Origin: Karalla daura
Taxonomy: Eukaryota > Chordata > Actinopteri > Chaetodontiformes > Leiognathidae
Reading direction: 5' to 3'
Length of the DNA stretch: 64,000 nucleotides
Assembly (NCBI GenBank): GCA_029224185.1
Contig: JANZKI010000039.1
Span: 620,001 to 684,000, forward strand
Within the stretch, counting starts at the first letter, position 1; each line of letters opens with the position of its first letter. The notes under the pieces are model-generated. The model made no database searches. It was not told the DNA's origin and worked only from the letters and a program-made list of their open reading frames with translations. Below, piece by piece: positions 21,886 through 33,600 of the stretch. The translations under genes and the position numbers were made by a program.

Positions 21886-22650
21886 TGAAAAAGTGAAAAA
21901 AACGACCACCCCGGACCTGTCGTTTTTTTCACTTTCGGCGAGCTTTAATATCTCAGCTCCGGAAAAACACCCGGCATCGGGATTGCTTTTTCCAGTGAGC
22001 GTGGGCCACCCCGGAGGCGGCTCACACCCCAAATGGTGGGTTTGGGCTCGCTCGCTCGGGGTCGGGATCTCGGCCAAAACGACAGGTCCGGGGTGGTCGT
22101 TTTTTTCACTTTCGGCGAGCTTTAAAATCTCAGCTCCAGGATCAAATCCGGCATCGGGATTGCTTTTTCCAGTGAGCGTGGGCCACCCCGGAGGCGGCTC
22201 ACACCCCAAATGGTGGGTTTGGGCTCGCTCGCTCGGGGTCGGGATCTCGGCCAAAACGACAGGTCCGGGGTGGTCATTTTTTTCACTTTCGGCGAGCTTT
22301 AAAATCTCAGCTCCAGGATCAAATCCGGCATCGGGATTGCTTTTTCCAGTGAGCGTGGGCCACCCCGGAGGCGGCTCACACCCCAAATCGTTGGTTTGGG
22401 CTCGTTCGCTCGGGGTCGGGATTTCGGCCAAAACGACAGGTCCGGGGTGGTCGTTTTTTTCACTTTCGGCGAGCTTTAATATCTCAGCTCCAGGATCAAA
22501 TCCGGCATCGGGATGGCTTTTTCCAGTGAGCGTGGGCCACTCCGGAGGCGGCTCACACCCCAATTCGGGGGTTTGGGCTCGCTCGCTCGGGGTCGGGATC
22601 TCGGCCAAAACGACATGTCCGGGGTGGTCGTTTTTTTCCCTTTCGGCGAG

Positions 22651-22702
22651 CTTTAATATCTTTAATATCATATGATCCTGGAGATGAGATATTAAAGCTC
22701 GC
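22651..22702. repeat. Asymmetric palindrome with repeated TTTAATATC
   Basis: The left arm reads CTTTAATATC followed by TTTAATATCATATG, so the CATCTCCAGGAT part is replaced by a second copy of the AT-rich segment (net -5 bp), while the right arm remains standard. The core CATATG is kept. It appears to be a partial collapse and re-extension of one arm. The same form recurs at 27525-27576, inside the duplicated 4,874-bp copy. Confidence 0.82.
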
Positions 22703-23789
22703 CGAAAGTGAAAAAGTGAAAAAAACGACCACCCCGGACCTGTCGTTTTTTTCACTTTCGGCGAGCTTTAATATCTCAGCTCCGGAAAAACACCCGGCAT
22801 CGGGATTGCTTTTTCCAGTGAGCGTGGGCCACCCCGGAGGCGGCTCACACCCCAAATGGTGGGTTTGGGCTCGCTCGCTCGGGGTCGGGATCTCGGCCAA
22901 AACGACATGTCCGGGGTGGTCGTTTTTTTCCCTTTCGGCGAGCTTTAAAATCTCAGCTCCAGGATCAAATCTGGCATCGGGATTGCTTTTTCCAGTGAGC
23001 ATGGGCCACCCCGGAGGCGGCTCACACCCCAAATGGTGGGTTTGGGCTCGCTCGCTCGGGGTCGGGATTCCGGCCACAACGACAGGTCCGGGGTGGTCGT
23101 TTTTTTCACTTTCGGCGAGCTTTAATATCTCAGCTCCAGGATCAAATCCGGCATCGGGATTGCTTTTTCCAGTGAGCGTGGGCCACCCCGGAGGCGGCTC
23201 ACACCCCAAATGGTGGGTTTGGGCACGCTCGCTCGGGGTCGGGATCTCGGCCAAAACGACAGGTCCGGGGTGGTCGTTTTTTTCACTTTCGGCGAGCTTT
23301 AAAATCTCAGCTCCAGGATCAAATCTGGCATCGGGATTGCTTTTTCCAGTGAGCATGGGCCACCCCGGAGGCGGCTCACACCCCAAATCGTTGGTTTGGG
23401 CTCGTTTGCTCGGGGTCGGGATTTCGGCCACAACGACAGGTCCGGGGTGGTCGTTTTTTTCACTTTCGGCGAGCTTTAATATCTCATCTCCAGGATCATA
23501 TGATCCTGGAGATGAGATATTAAAGCTCGCCGAAAGTGAAAAAGTGAAAAAAACGACCACCCCGGACCTGTCGTTTTTTTCACTTTCGGCGAGCTTTAAT
23601 ATCTCAGCTCCGGAAAAACACCCTGCATCGGGATTGCTTTTTCCAGTGAGCGTGGGCCACCCCGGAGGCGGCTCACACCCCAAATGGTGGGTTTGGGCTC
23701 GCTCGCTCGGGGTCGGGATCTCGGCCAAAACGACAGGTCCGGGGTGGTCGTTTTTTTCACTTTCGGCGAGCTTTAAAATCTCAGCTCCA

Positions 23790-23820
23790 GGATCATATGA
23801 TCCTGGAGATCATATGATCC
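23790..23820. repeat. Double palindrome with 17-bp duplicated core, first of 16
   Basis: GATCATATGATCCTGGA occurs twice in tandem, giving two CATATG centres 17 bp apart (23796 and 23813). The other 15 begin (GGATCATATG) at 28664, 29806, 30651, 35465, 36310, 39405, 40547, 43408, 46744, 50137, 52108, 56328, 58418, 60388 and 62986. Most are preceded by TTTAAAATCTCAGCTCC; those at 46744, 52108 and 60388 are preceded by TTCAATATCTCATCTCC, and 62986 by TTTAATATCTCAGCTCC. The 17-bp gain shifts the frame and closes the fortuitous open frames at each site. Confidence 0.9.
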
Positions 23821-26734
23821 TGGAGATGAGATATTAAAGCTCGCCGAAAGTGAAAAAGTGAAAAAAACGACCACCCCGGACCTGTCGTTTTTTTCACTTT
23901 CGGCGAGCTTTAATATCTCAGCTCCGGAAAAACACCCGGCATCGGGATTGCTTTTTCCAGTGAGCGTGGGCCACCCCGGAGGCGGCTCACACCCCAAATG
24001 GTGGGTTTGGGCTCGCTCGCTCGGGGTCGGGATCTCGGCCAAAACGACATGTCCGGGGTGGTCGTTTTTTTCCCTTTCGGCGAGCTTTAATATCTCATCT
24101 CCAGGATCATATGATCCTGGAGATGAGATATTAAAGCTCGCCGAAAGTGAAAAAGTGAAAAAAACGACCACCCCGGACCTGTCGTTTTTTTCACTTTCGG
24201 CGAGCTTTAATATCTCAGCTCCGGAAAAACACCCGGCATCGGGATGGCTTTTTCCAGTGAGCGTGGGCCACCCCGGAGGCGGCTCACACCCCAATTCGGG
24301 GGTTTGGGCTCGCTCGCTCGGGGTCGGGATCTCGGCCAAAACGACAGGTCCGGGGTGGTCGTTTTTTTCACTTTCGGCGAGCTTTAATATCTCATCTCCA
24401 GGATCAAATCTGGCATCGGGATTGCTTTTTCCAGTGAGCATGGGCCACCCCGGAGGCGGCTCACACCCCAAATCGTTGGTTTGGGCTCGTTTGCTCGGGG
24501 TCGGGATTCCGGCCACAACGACAGGTCCGGGGTGGTCGTTTTTTTCACTTTCGGCGAGCTTTAATATCTCAGCTCCAGGATCAAATCCGGCATCGGGATT
24601 GCTTTTTCCAGTGAGCGTGGGCCACCCCGGAGGCGGCTCACACCCCAAATGGTGGGTTTGGGCTCGCTCGCTCGGGGTCGGGATCTTGGCCAAAACGACA
24701 GGTCCGGGGTGGTCGTTTTTTTCACTTTCGGCGAGCTTTAATATCTCAGCTCCAGGATCAAATCCGGCATCGGGATGGCTTTTTCCAGTGAGCGTGGGCC
24801 ACTCCGGAGGCGGCTCACACCCCAATTCGGGGGTTTGGGCTCGCTCGCTCGGGGTCGGGATCTCGGCCAAAACGACATGTCCGGGGTGGTCGTTTTTTTC
24901 CCTTTCGGCGAGCTTTAATATCTCATCTCCAGGATCATATGATCCTGGAGATGAGATATTAAAGCTCGCCGAAAGTGAAAAAGTGAAAAAAACGACCACC
25001 CCGGACCTGTCGTTTTTTTCACTTTCGGCGAGCTTTAATATCTCAGCTCCGGAAAAACACCCGGCATCGGGATGGCTTTTTCCAGTGAGCGTGGGCCACC
25101 CCGGAGGCGGCTCACACCCCAATTCGGGGGTTTGGGCTCGCTCGCTCGGGGTCGGGATCTCGGCCAAAACGACAGGTCCGGGGTGGTCGTTTTTTTCACT
25201 TTCGGCGAGCTTTAATATCTCATCTCCAGGATCAAATCTGGCATCGGGATTGCTTTTTCCAGTGAGCATGGGCCACCCCGGAGGCGGCTCACACCCCAAA
25301 TCGTTGGTTTGGGCTCGTTTGCTCGGGGTCGGGATTCCGGCCACAACGACAGGTCCGGGGTGGTCGTTTTTTTCACTTTCGGCGAGCTTTAATATCTCAG
25401 CTCCAGGATCAAATCCGGCATCGGGATTGCTTTTTCCAGTGAGCGTGGGCCACCCCGGAGGCGGCTCACACCCCAAATGGTGGGTTTGGGCTCGCTCGCT
25501 CGGGGTCGGGATCTCGGCCAAAACGACAGGTCCGGGGTGGTCGTTTTTTTCACTTTCGGCGAGCTTTAAAATCTCAGCTCCAGGATCAAATCCGGCATCG
25601 GGATTGCTTTTTCCAGTGAGCGTGGGCCACCCCGGAGGCGGCTCACACCCCAAATGGTGGGTTTGGGCTCGCTCGCTCGGGGTCGGGATCTCGGCCAAAA
25701 CGACAGGTCCGGGGTGGTCGTTTTTTTCACTTTCGGCGAGCTTTAATATCTCAGCTCCAGGATCAAATCCGGCATCGGGATGGCTTTTTCCAGTGAGCGT
25801 GGGCCACCCCGGAGGCGGCTCACACCCCAAATCGTTGGTTTGGGCTCGTTCGCTCGGGGTCGGGATTTCGGCCAAAACGACAGGTCCGGGGTGGTCGTTT
25901 TTTTCACTTTCGGCGAGCTTTAATATCTCAGCTCCAGGATCAAATCCGGCATCGGGATGGCTTTTTCCAGTGAGCGTGGGCCACTCCGGAGGCGGCTCAC
26001 ACCCCAATTCGGGGGTTTGGGCTCGCTCGCTCGGGGTCGGGATCTCGGCCAAAACGACATGTCCGGGGTGGTCGTTTTTTTCCCTTTCGGCGAGCTTTAA
26101 TATCTCATCTCCAGGATCATATGATCCTGGAGATGAGATATTAAAGCTCGCCGAAAGTGAAAAAGTGAAAAAAACGACCACCCCGGACCTGTCGTTTTTT
26201 TCACTTTCGGCGAGCTTTAATATCTCAGCTCCGGAAAAACACCCGGCATCGGGATGGCTTTTTCCAGTGAGCGTGGGCCACCCCGGAGGCGGCTCACACC
26301 CCAAATCGTTGGTTTGGGCTCGTTTGCTCGGGGTCGGGATTTCGGCCACAACGACAGGTCCGGGGTGGTCGTTTTTTTCACTTTCGGCGAGCTTTAATAT
26401 CTCAGCTCCAGGATCAAATCCGGCATCGGGATTGCTTTTTCCAGTGAGCGTGGGCCACCCCGGAGGCGGCTCACACCCCAAATGGTGGGTTTTGGCTCGC
26501 TCGCTCGGGGTCGGGATCTTGGCCAAAACGACAGGTCCGGGGTGGTCGTTTTTTTCACTTTCGGCGAGCTTTAATATCTCAGCTCCAGGATCAAATCCGG
26601 CATCGGGATGGCTTTTTCCAGTGAGCGTGGGCCACTCCGGAGGCGGCTCACACCCCAATTCGGGGGTTTGGGCTCGCTCGCTCGGGGTCGGGATCTCGGC
26701 CAAAACGACATGTCCGGGGTGGTCGTTTTTTTCC

Positions 26735-26759
26735 CTTTCGGCGAGCTTTTCGCCGAAAG
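26735..26759. repeat. Truncated palindrome, duplicate copy
   Basis: Same 10-bp arms and GCTTT spacer as at 21861-21885, offset by 4,874 bp. It arose by duplication of the block, not by a second deletion. Confidence 0.85.
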
Positions 26760-27524
26760 TGAAAAAGTGAAAAAAACGACCACCCCGGACCTGTCGTTTT
26801 TTTCACTTTCGGCGAGCTTTAATATCTCAGCTCCGGAAAAACACCCGGCATCGGGATTGCTTTTTCCAGTGAGCGTGGGCCACCCCGGAGGCGGCTCACA
26901 CCCCAAATGGTGGGTTTGGGCTCGCTCGCTCGGGGTCGGGATCTCGGCCAAAACGACAGGTCCGGGGTGGTCGTTTTTTTCACTTTCGGCGAGCTTTAAA
27001 ATCTCAGCTCCAGGATCAAATCCGGCATCGGGATTGCTTTTTCCAGTGAGCGTGGGCCACCCCGGAGGCGGCTCACACCCCAAATGGTGGGTTTGGGCTC
27101 GCTCGCTCGGGGTCGGGATCTCGGCCAAAACGACAGGTCCGGGGTGGTCATTTTTTTCACTTTCGGCGAGCTTTAAAATCTCAGCTCCAGGATCAAATCC
27201 GGCATCGGGATTGCTTTTTCCAGTGAGCGTGGGCCACCCCGGAGGCGGCTCACACCCCAAATCGTTGGTTTGGGCTCGTTCGCTCGGGGTCGGGATTTCG
27301 GCCAAAACGACAGGTCCGGGGTGGTCGTTTTTTTCACTTTCGGCGAGCTTTAATATCTCAGCTCCAGGATCAAATCCGGCATCGGGATGGCTTTTTCCAG
27401 TGAGCGTGGGCCACTCCGGAGGCGGCTCACACCCCAATTCGGGGGTTTGGGCTCGCTCGCTCGGGGTCGGGATCTCGGCCAAAACGACATGTCCGGGGTG
27501 GTCGTTTTTTTCCCTTTCGGCGAG

Positions 27525-27576
27525 CTTTAATATCTTTAATATCATATGATCCTGGAGATGAGATATTAAAGCTCGC
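27525..27576. repeat. Asymmetric palindrome, duplicate copy
   Basis: Same repeated TTTAATATC left arm as at 22651-22702, offset by 4,874 bp. Confidence 0.82.
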
Positions 27577-28681
27577 CGAAAGTGAAAAAGTGAAAAAAAC
27601 GACCACCCCGGACCTGTCGTTTTTTTCACTTTCGGCGAGCTTTAATATCTCAGCTCCGGAAAAACACCCGGCATCGGGATTGCTTTTTCCAGTGAGCGTG
27701 GGCCACCCCGGAGGCGGCTCACACCCCAAATGGTGGGTTTGGGCTCGCTCGCTCGGGGTCGGGATCTCGGCCAAAACGACATGTCCGGGGTGGTCGTTTT
27801 TTTCCCTTTCGGCGAGCTTTAAAATCTCAGCTCCAGGATCAAATCTGGCATCGGGATTGCTTTTTCCAGTGAGCATGGGCCACCCCGGAGGCGGCTCACA
27901 CCCCAAATGGTGGGTTTGGGCTCGCTCGCTCGGGGTCGGGATTCCGGCCACAACGACAGGTCCGGGGTGGTCGTTTTTTTCACTTTCGGCGAGCTTTAAT
28001 ATCTCAGCTCCAGGATCAAATCCGGCATCGGGATTGCTTTTTCCAGTGAGCGTGGGCCACCCCGGAGGCGGCTCACACCCCAAATGGTGGGTTTGGGCAC
28101 GCTCGCTCGGGGTCGGGATCTCGGCCAAAACGACAGGTCCGGGGTGGTCGTTTTTTTCACTTTCGGCGAGCTTTAAAATCTCAGCTCCAGGATCAAATCT
28201 GGCATCGGGATTGCTTTTTCCAGTGAGCATGGGCCACCCCGGAGGCGGCTCACACCCCAAATCGTTGGTTTGGGCTCGTTTGCTCGGGGTCGGGATTTCG
28301 GCCACAACGACAGGTCCGGGGTGGTCGTTTTTTTCACTTTCGGCGAGCTTTAATATCTCATCTCCAGGATCATATGATCCTGGAGATGAGATATTAAAGC
28401 TCGCCGAAAGTGAAAAAGTGAAAAAAACGACCACCCCGGACCTGTCGTTTTTTTCACTTTCGGCGAGCTTTAATATCTCAGCTCCGGAAAAACACCCTGC
28501 ATCGGGATTGCTTTTTCCAGTGAGCGTGGGCCACCCCGGAGGCGGCTCACACCCCAAATGGTGGGTTTGGGCTCGCTCGCTCGGGGTCGGGATCTCGGCC
28601 AAAACGACAGGTCCGGGGTGGTCGTTTTTTTCACTTTCGGCGAGCTTTAAAATCTCAGCTCCAGGATCATATGATCCTGGA

Positions 28682-29823
28682 GATCATATGATCCTGGAGA
28701 TGAGATATTAAAGCTCGCCGAAAATGAAAAAGTGAAAAAAACGACCACCCCGGACCTGTCGTTTTTTTCACTTTCGGCGAGCTTTAATATCTCAGCTCCG
28801 GAAAAACACCCGGCATCGGGATTGCTTTTTCCAGTGAGCGTGGGCCACCCCAGAGGCGGCTCACACCCCAAATGGTGGGTTTGGGCTCGCTCGCTCGGGG
28901 TCGGGATCTCGGCCAAAACGACAGGTCCGGGGTGGTCGTTTTTTTCACTTTCGGCGAGCTTTAAAATCTCAGCTCCAGGATCAAATCTGGCATCGGGATT
29001 GCTTTTTCCAGTGAGCATGGGCCACCCCGGAGGCGGCTCACACCCCAAATGGTGGGTTTGGGCTCGCTCGCTCGGGGTCGGGATTCCGGCCACAACGACA
29101 GGTCCGGGGTGGTCGTTTTTTTCACTTTCGGCGAGCTTTAATATCTCAGCTCCAGGATCAAATCCGGCATCGGGATTGCTTTTTCCAGTGAGCGTGGGCC
29201 ACCCCGGAGGCGGCTCACACCCCAAATGGTGGGTTTGGGCACGCTCGCTCGGGGTCGGGATCTCGGCCAAAACGACAGGTCCGGGGTGGTCGTTTTTTTC
29301 ACTTTCGGCGAGCTTTAAAATCTCAGCTCCAGGATCAAATCTGGCATCGGGATTGCTTTTTCCAGTGAGCATGGGCCACCCCGGAGGCGGCTCACACCCC
29401 AAATCGTTGGTTTGGGCTCGTTTGCTCGGGGTCGGGATTTCGGCCACAACGACAGGTCCGGGGTGGTCGTTTTTTTCACTTTCGGCGAGCTTTAATATCT
29501 CATCTCCAGGATCATATGATCCTGGAGATGAGATATTAAAGCTCGCCGAAAGTGAAAAAGTGAAAAAAACGACCACCCCGGACCTGTCGTTTTTTTCACT
29601 TTCGGCGAGCTTTAATATCTCAGCTCCGGAAAAACACCCGGCATCGGGATTGCTTTTTCCAGTGAGCGTGGGCCACCCCGGAGGCGGCTCACACCCCAAA
29701 TGGTGGGTTTGGGCTCGCTCGCTCGGGGTCGGGATCTCGGCCAAAACGACAGGTCCGGGGTGGTCGTTTTTTTCACTTTCGGCGAGCTTTAAAATCTCAG
29801 CTCCAGGATCATATGATCCTGGA
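28682..29823 (+). repeat. Block b (1,142 bp), near-copy of the end of block a
   Basis: This repeats 27540-28681 in tandem at an offset of 1,142 bp (17 + 297x2 + 177x3). Differences include CCGAAAATG for CCGAAAGTG just after the boundary, CCCCAGAGG near 28,852, and CACCCGGC for CACCCTGC near 29,636. CCGAAAATG first appears here and then marks most later block starts, so this copy looks like the founder of the downstream family. Confidence 0.8.
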
Positions 29824-30668
29824 GATCATATGATCCTGGAGATGAGATATTAAAGCTCGCCGAAAATGAAAAAGTGAAAAAAACGACCACCCCGGACCTG
29901 TCGTTTTTTTCACTTTCGGCGAGCTTTAATATCTCAGCTCCGGAAAAACACCCGGCATCGGGATTGCTTTTTCCAGTGAGCGTGGGCCACCCCAGAGGCG
30001 GCTCACACCCCAAATGGTGGGTTTGGGCTCGCTCGCTCGGGGTCGGGATCTCGGCCAAAACGACAGGTCCGGGGTGGTCGTTTTTTTCACTTTCGGCGAG
30101 CTTTAAAATCTCAGCTCCAGGATCAAATCTGGCATCGGGATTGCTTTTTCCAGTGAGCATGGGCCACCCCGGAGGCGGCTCACACCCCAAATGGTGGGTT
30201 TGGGCTCGCTCGCTCGGGGTCGGGATTCCGGCCACAACGACAGGTCCGGGGTGGTCGTTTTTTTCACTTTCGGCGAGCTTTAATATCTCAGCTCCAGGAT
30301 CAAATCCGGCATCGGGATTGCTTTTTCCAGTGAGCGTGGGCCACCCCGGAGGCGGCTCACACCCCAAATGGTGGGTTTGGGCACGCTCGCTCGGGGTCGG
30401 GATCTCGGCCAAAACGACAGGTCCGGGGTGGTCGTTTTTTTCACTTTCGGCGAGCTTTAAAATCTCAGCTCCAGGATCAAATCTGGCATCGGGATTGCTT
30501 TTTCCAGTGAGCGTGGGCCACCCCGGAGGCGGCTCACACCCCAAATGGTGGGTTTGGGCTCGCTCGCTCGGGGTCGGGATCTCGGCCAAAACGACAGGTC
30601 CGGGGTGGTCGTTTTTTTCACTTTCGGCGAGCTTTAAAATCTCAGCTCCAGGATCATATGATCCTGGA
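29824..30668 (+). repeat. Block c (845 bp), block b minus one composite
   Basis: The length equals 17 + 297 + 177x3, exactly one 297-bp composite shorter than block b, and it retains the CCCCAGAGG variant near 29,994. It is repeated at 35483-36327 (offset 5,659 bp). Confidence 0.8.
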
Positions 30669-33600
30669 GATCATATGATCCTGGAGATGAGATATTAAAG
30701 CTCGCCGAAAATGAAAAAGTGAAAAAAACGACCACCCCGGACCTGTCGTTTTTTTCACTTTCGGCGAGCTTTAATATCTCAGCTCCGGAAAAACACCCGG
30801 CATCGGGATTGCTTTTTCCAGTGAGCGTGGGCCACCCCGGAGGCGGCTCTCACCCCAAATGGTGGGTTTGGGCTCGCTCGCTCGGGGTCGGGATCTCGGC
30901 CAAAACGACAGGTCCGGGGTGGTCGTTTTTTTCACTTTCGGCGAGCTTTAAAATCTCAGCTCCAGGATCAAATCTGGCATCGGGATTGCTTTTTCCAGTG
31001 AGCATGGGCCACCCCGGAGGCGGCTCACACCCCAAATCGTTGGTTTGGGCTCGTTTGCTCGGGGTCGGGATTTCGGCCACAACGACAGGTCCGGGGTGGT
31101 CGTTTTTTTCACTTTCGGCGAGCTTTAATATCTCAGCTCCAGGATCAAATCCGGCATCGGGATTGCTTTTTCCAGTGAGCGTGGGCCACCCCGGAGGCGG
31201 CTCACACCCCAAATGGTGGGTTTGGGCTCGCTCGCTCGGGGTCGGGATCTCGGCCAAAACGACAGGTCCGGGGTGGTCGTTTTTTTCACTTTCGGCGAGC
31301 TTTAAAATCTCAGCTCCAGGATCAAATCTGGCATCGGGATTGCTTTTTCCAGTGAGCATGGGCCACCCCGGAGGCGGCTCACACCCCAATTCGTGGGTTT
31401 GGGCTCGTTTGCTCGGGGTCGGGATTTCGGCCACAACGACAGTTCCGGGGTGGTCGTTTTTTTCACTTTCGGCGAGCTTTAAAATCTCAGCTCCAGGATC
31501 AAATCCGGCATCGGGATTGCTTTTTCCAGTGAGCGTGGGCCACCCCGGAGGCGGCTCACACCCCAAATGGTGGGTTTGGGCTCGCTCGCTCGGGGTCGGG
31601 ATCTCGGCCAAAACGACAGGTCCGGGGTGGTCATTTTTTTCACTTTCGGCGAGCTTTAAAATCTCAGCTCCAGGATCAAATCCGGCATCGGGATTGCTTT
31701 TTCCAGTGAGCGTGGGCCACCCCGGAGGCGGCTCACACCCCAAATCGTTGGTTTGGGCTCGTTCGCTCGGGGTCGGGATTTCGGCCAAAACGACAGGTCC
31801 GGGGTGGTCGTTTTTTTCACTTTCGGCGAGCTTTAATATCTCAGCTCCAGGATCAAATCCGGCATCGGGATGGCTTTTTCCAGTGAGCGTGGGCCACTCC
31901 GGAGGCGACTCACACCCCAATTCGGGGGTTTGGGCTCGCTCGCTCGGGGTCGGGATCTCGGCCAAAACGACATGTCCGGGGTGGTCGTTTTTTTCCCTTT
32001 CGGCGAGCTTTAATATCTCATCTCCAGGATCATATGATCCTGGAGATGAGATATTAAAGCTCGCCGAAAGTGAAAAAGTGAAAAAAACGACCACCCCGGA
32101 CCTGTCGTTTTTTTCACTTTCGGCGAGCTTTAATATCTCAGCTCCGGAAAAACACCCGGCATCGGGATTGCTTTTTCCAGTGAGCGTGGGCCACCCCGGA
32201 GGCGGCTCACACCCCAAATGGTGGGTTTGGGCTCGCTCGCTCGGGGTCGGGATCTCGGCCAAAACGACATGTCCGGGGTGGTCGTTTTTTTCCCTTTCGG
32301 CGAGCTTTAATATCTCATCTCCAGGATCATATGATCCTGGAGATGAGATATTAAAGCTCGCCGAAAGTGAAAAAGTGAAAAAAACGACCACCCCGGACCT
32401 GTCGTTTTTTTCACTTTCGGCGAGCTTTAATATCTCAGCTCCAGGATCAAATCCGGCATCGGGATGGCTTTTTCCAGTGAGCGTGGGCCACTCCGGAGGC
32501 GGCTCACACCCCAATTCGTTGGTTTGGGCTCGCTCGCTCGGGGTCGGGATCTCGGCCAAAACGACATGTCCGGGGTGGTCGTTTTTTTCCCTTTCGGCGA
32601 GCTTCAATATCTCATCTCCAGGATCATATGATCCTGGAGATGAGATATTAAAGCTCGCCGAAAATGAAAAAGTGAAAAAAACGACCACCCCGGACCTGTC
32701 GTTTTTTTCACTTTCGGCGAGCTTTAATATCTCAGCTCCGGAAAAACACCCGGCATCGGGATGGCTTTTTCCAGTGAGCGTGGGCCTCCCCGGAGGCGGC
32801 TCACACCCCAATTCGGGGGTTTGGGCTCGCTCGCTCGGGGTCGGGATCTCGGCCAAAACGACAGGTCCGGGGTGGTCGTTTTTTTCACTTTCGGCGAGCT
32901 TTAATATCTCATCTCCAGGATCAAATCTGGCATCGGGATTGCTTTTTCCAGTGAGCATGGGCCACCCCGGAGGCGGCTCACACCCCAATTCGTGGGTTTG
33001 GGCTCGTTTGCTCGGGGTCGGGATTTCGGCCACAACGACAGTTCCGGGGTGGTCGTTTTTTTCACTTTCGGCGAGCTTTAAAATCTCAGCTCCAGGATCA
33101 AATCCGGCATCGGGATTGCTTTTTCCAGTGAGCGTGGGCCACCCCGGAGGCGGCTCACACCCCAAATGGTGGGTTTGGGCTCGCTCGCTCGGGGTCGGGA
33201 TCTCGGCCAAAACGACAGGTCCGGGGTGGTCATTTTTTTCACTTTCGGCGAGCTTTAAAATCTCAGCTCCAGGATCAAATCCGGCATCGGGATTGCTTTT
33301 TCCAGTGAGCGTGGGCCACCCCGGAGGCGGCTCACACCCCAAATCGTTGGTTTGGGCTCGTTCGCTCGGGGTCGGGATTTCGGCCAAAACGACAGGTCCG
33401 GGGTGGTCGTTTTTTTCACTTTCGGCGAGCTTTAATATCTCAGCTCCAGGATCAAATCCGGCATCGGGATGGCTTTTTCCAGTGAGCGTGGGCCACTCCG
33501 GAGGCGACTCACACCCCAATTCGGGGGTTTGGGCTCGCTCGCTCGGGGTCGGGATCTCGGCCAAAACGACATGTCCGGGGTGGTCGTTTTTTTCCCTTTC

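Larger units (their letters stand above)
18934..23807 (+). repeat. 4,874-bp tandem duplication, copy 1
   Basis: It starts and ends at CATATG palindrome cores. Landmarks shared with 23808-28681 at exactly 4,874 bp are: the GGTTTTGGCTCGC variant (about 21,614 and 26,488), the truncated palindrome (21861 and 26735), the asymmetric palindrome (22651 and 27525), the GGGCACGCTCGC variant (about 23,221 and 28,095) and the ACACCCTGCATC variant (about 23,618 and 28,492). I saw no difference while scanning, so the duplication looks recent. Confidence 0.88.
23808..28681 (+). repeat. Block a: 4,874-bp tandem duplication, copy 2
   Basis: Bounded by double palindromes at about 23790-23820 and 28664-28694. 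It repeats every landmark of 18934-23807, including both eroded palindromes. Its length is 17 + 297x7 + 177x16 minus the 49 and 5 bp lost in the eroded palindromes, which agrees with seven inverted modules counted by eye. Confidence 0.87.

Noticed and set aside
3..21896. Giant repeat-protein gene on the + strand (about 7,300 residues, 59-residue repeats)
   Set aside because: Reverse-strand frames are equally open over long stretches, the periodicity follows from 177 being a multiple of three, changes between units are freely non-synonymous, and frame-breaking 49-, 17- and 1-bp changes are tolerated. No promoter, start context or splice structure was seen.
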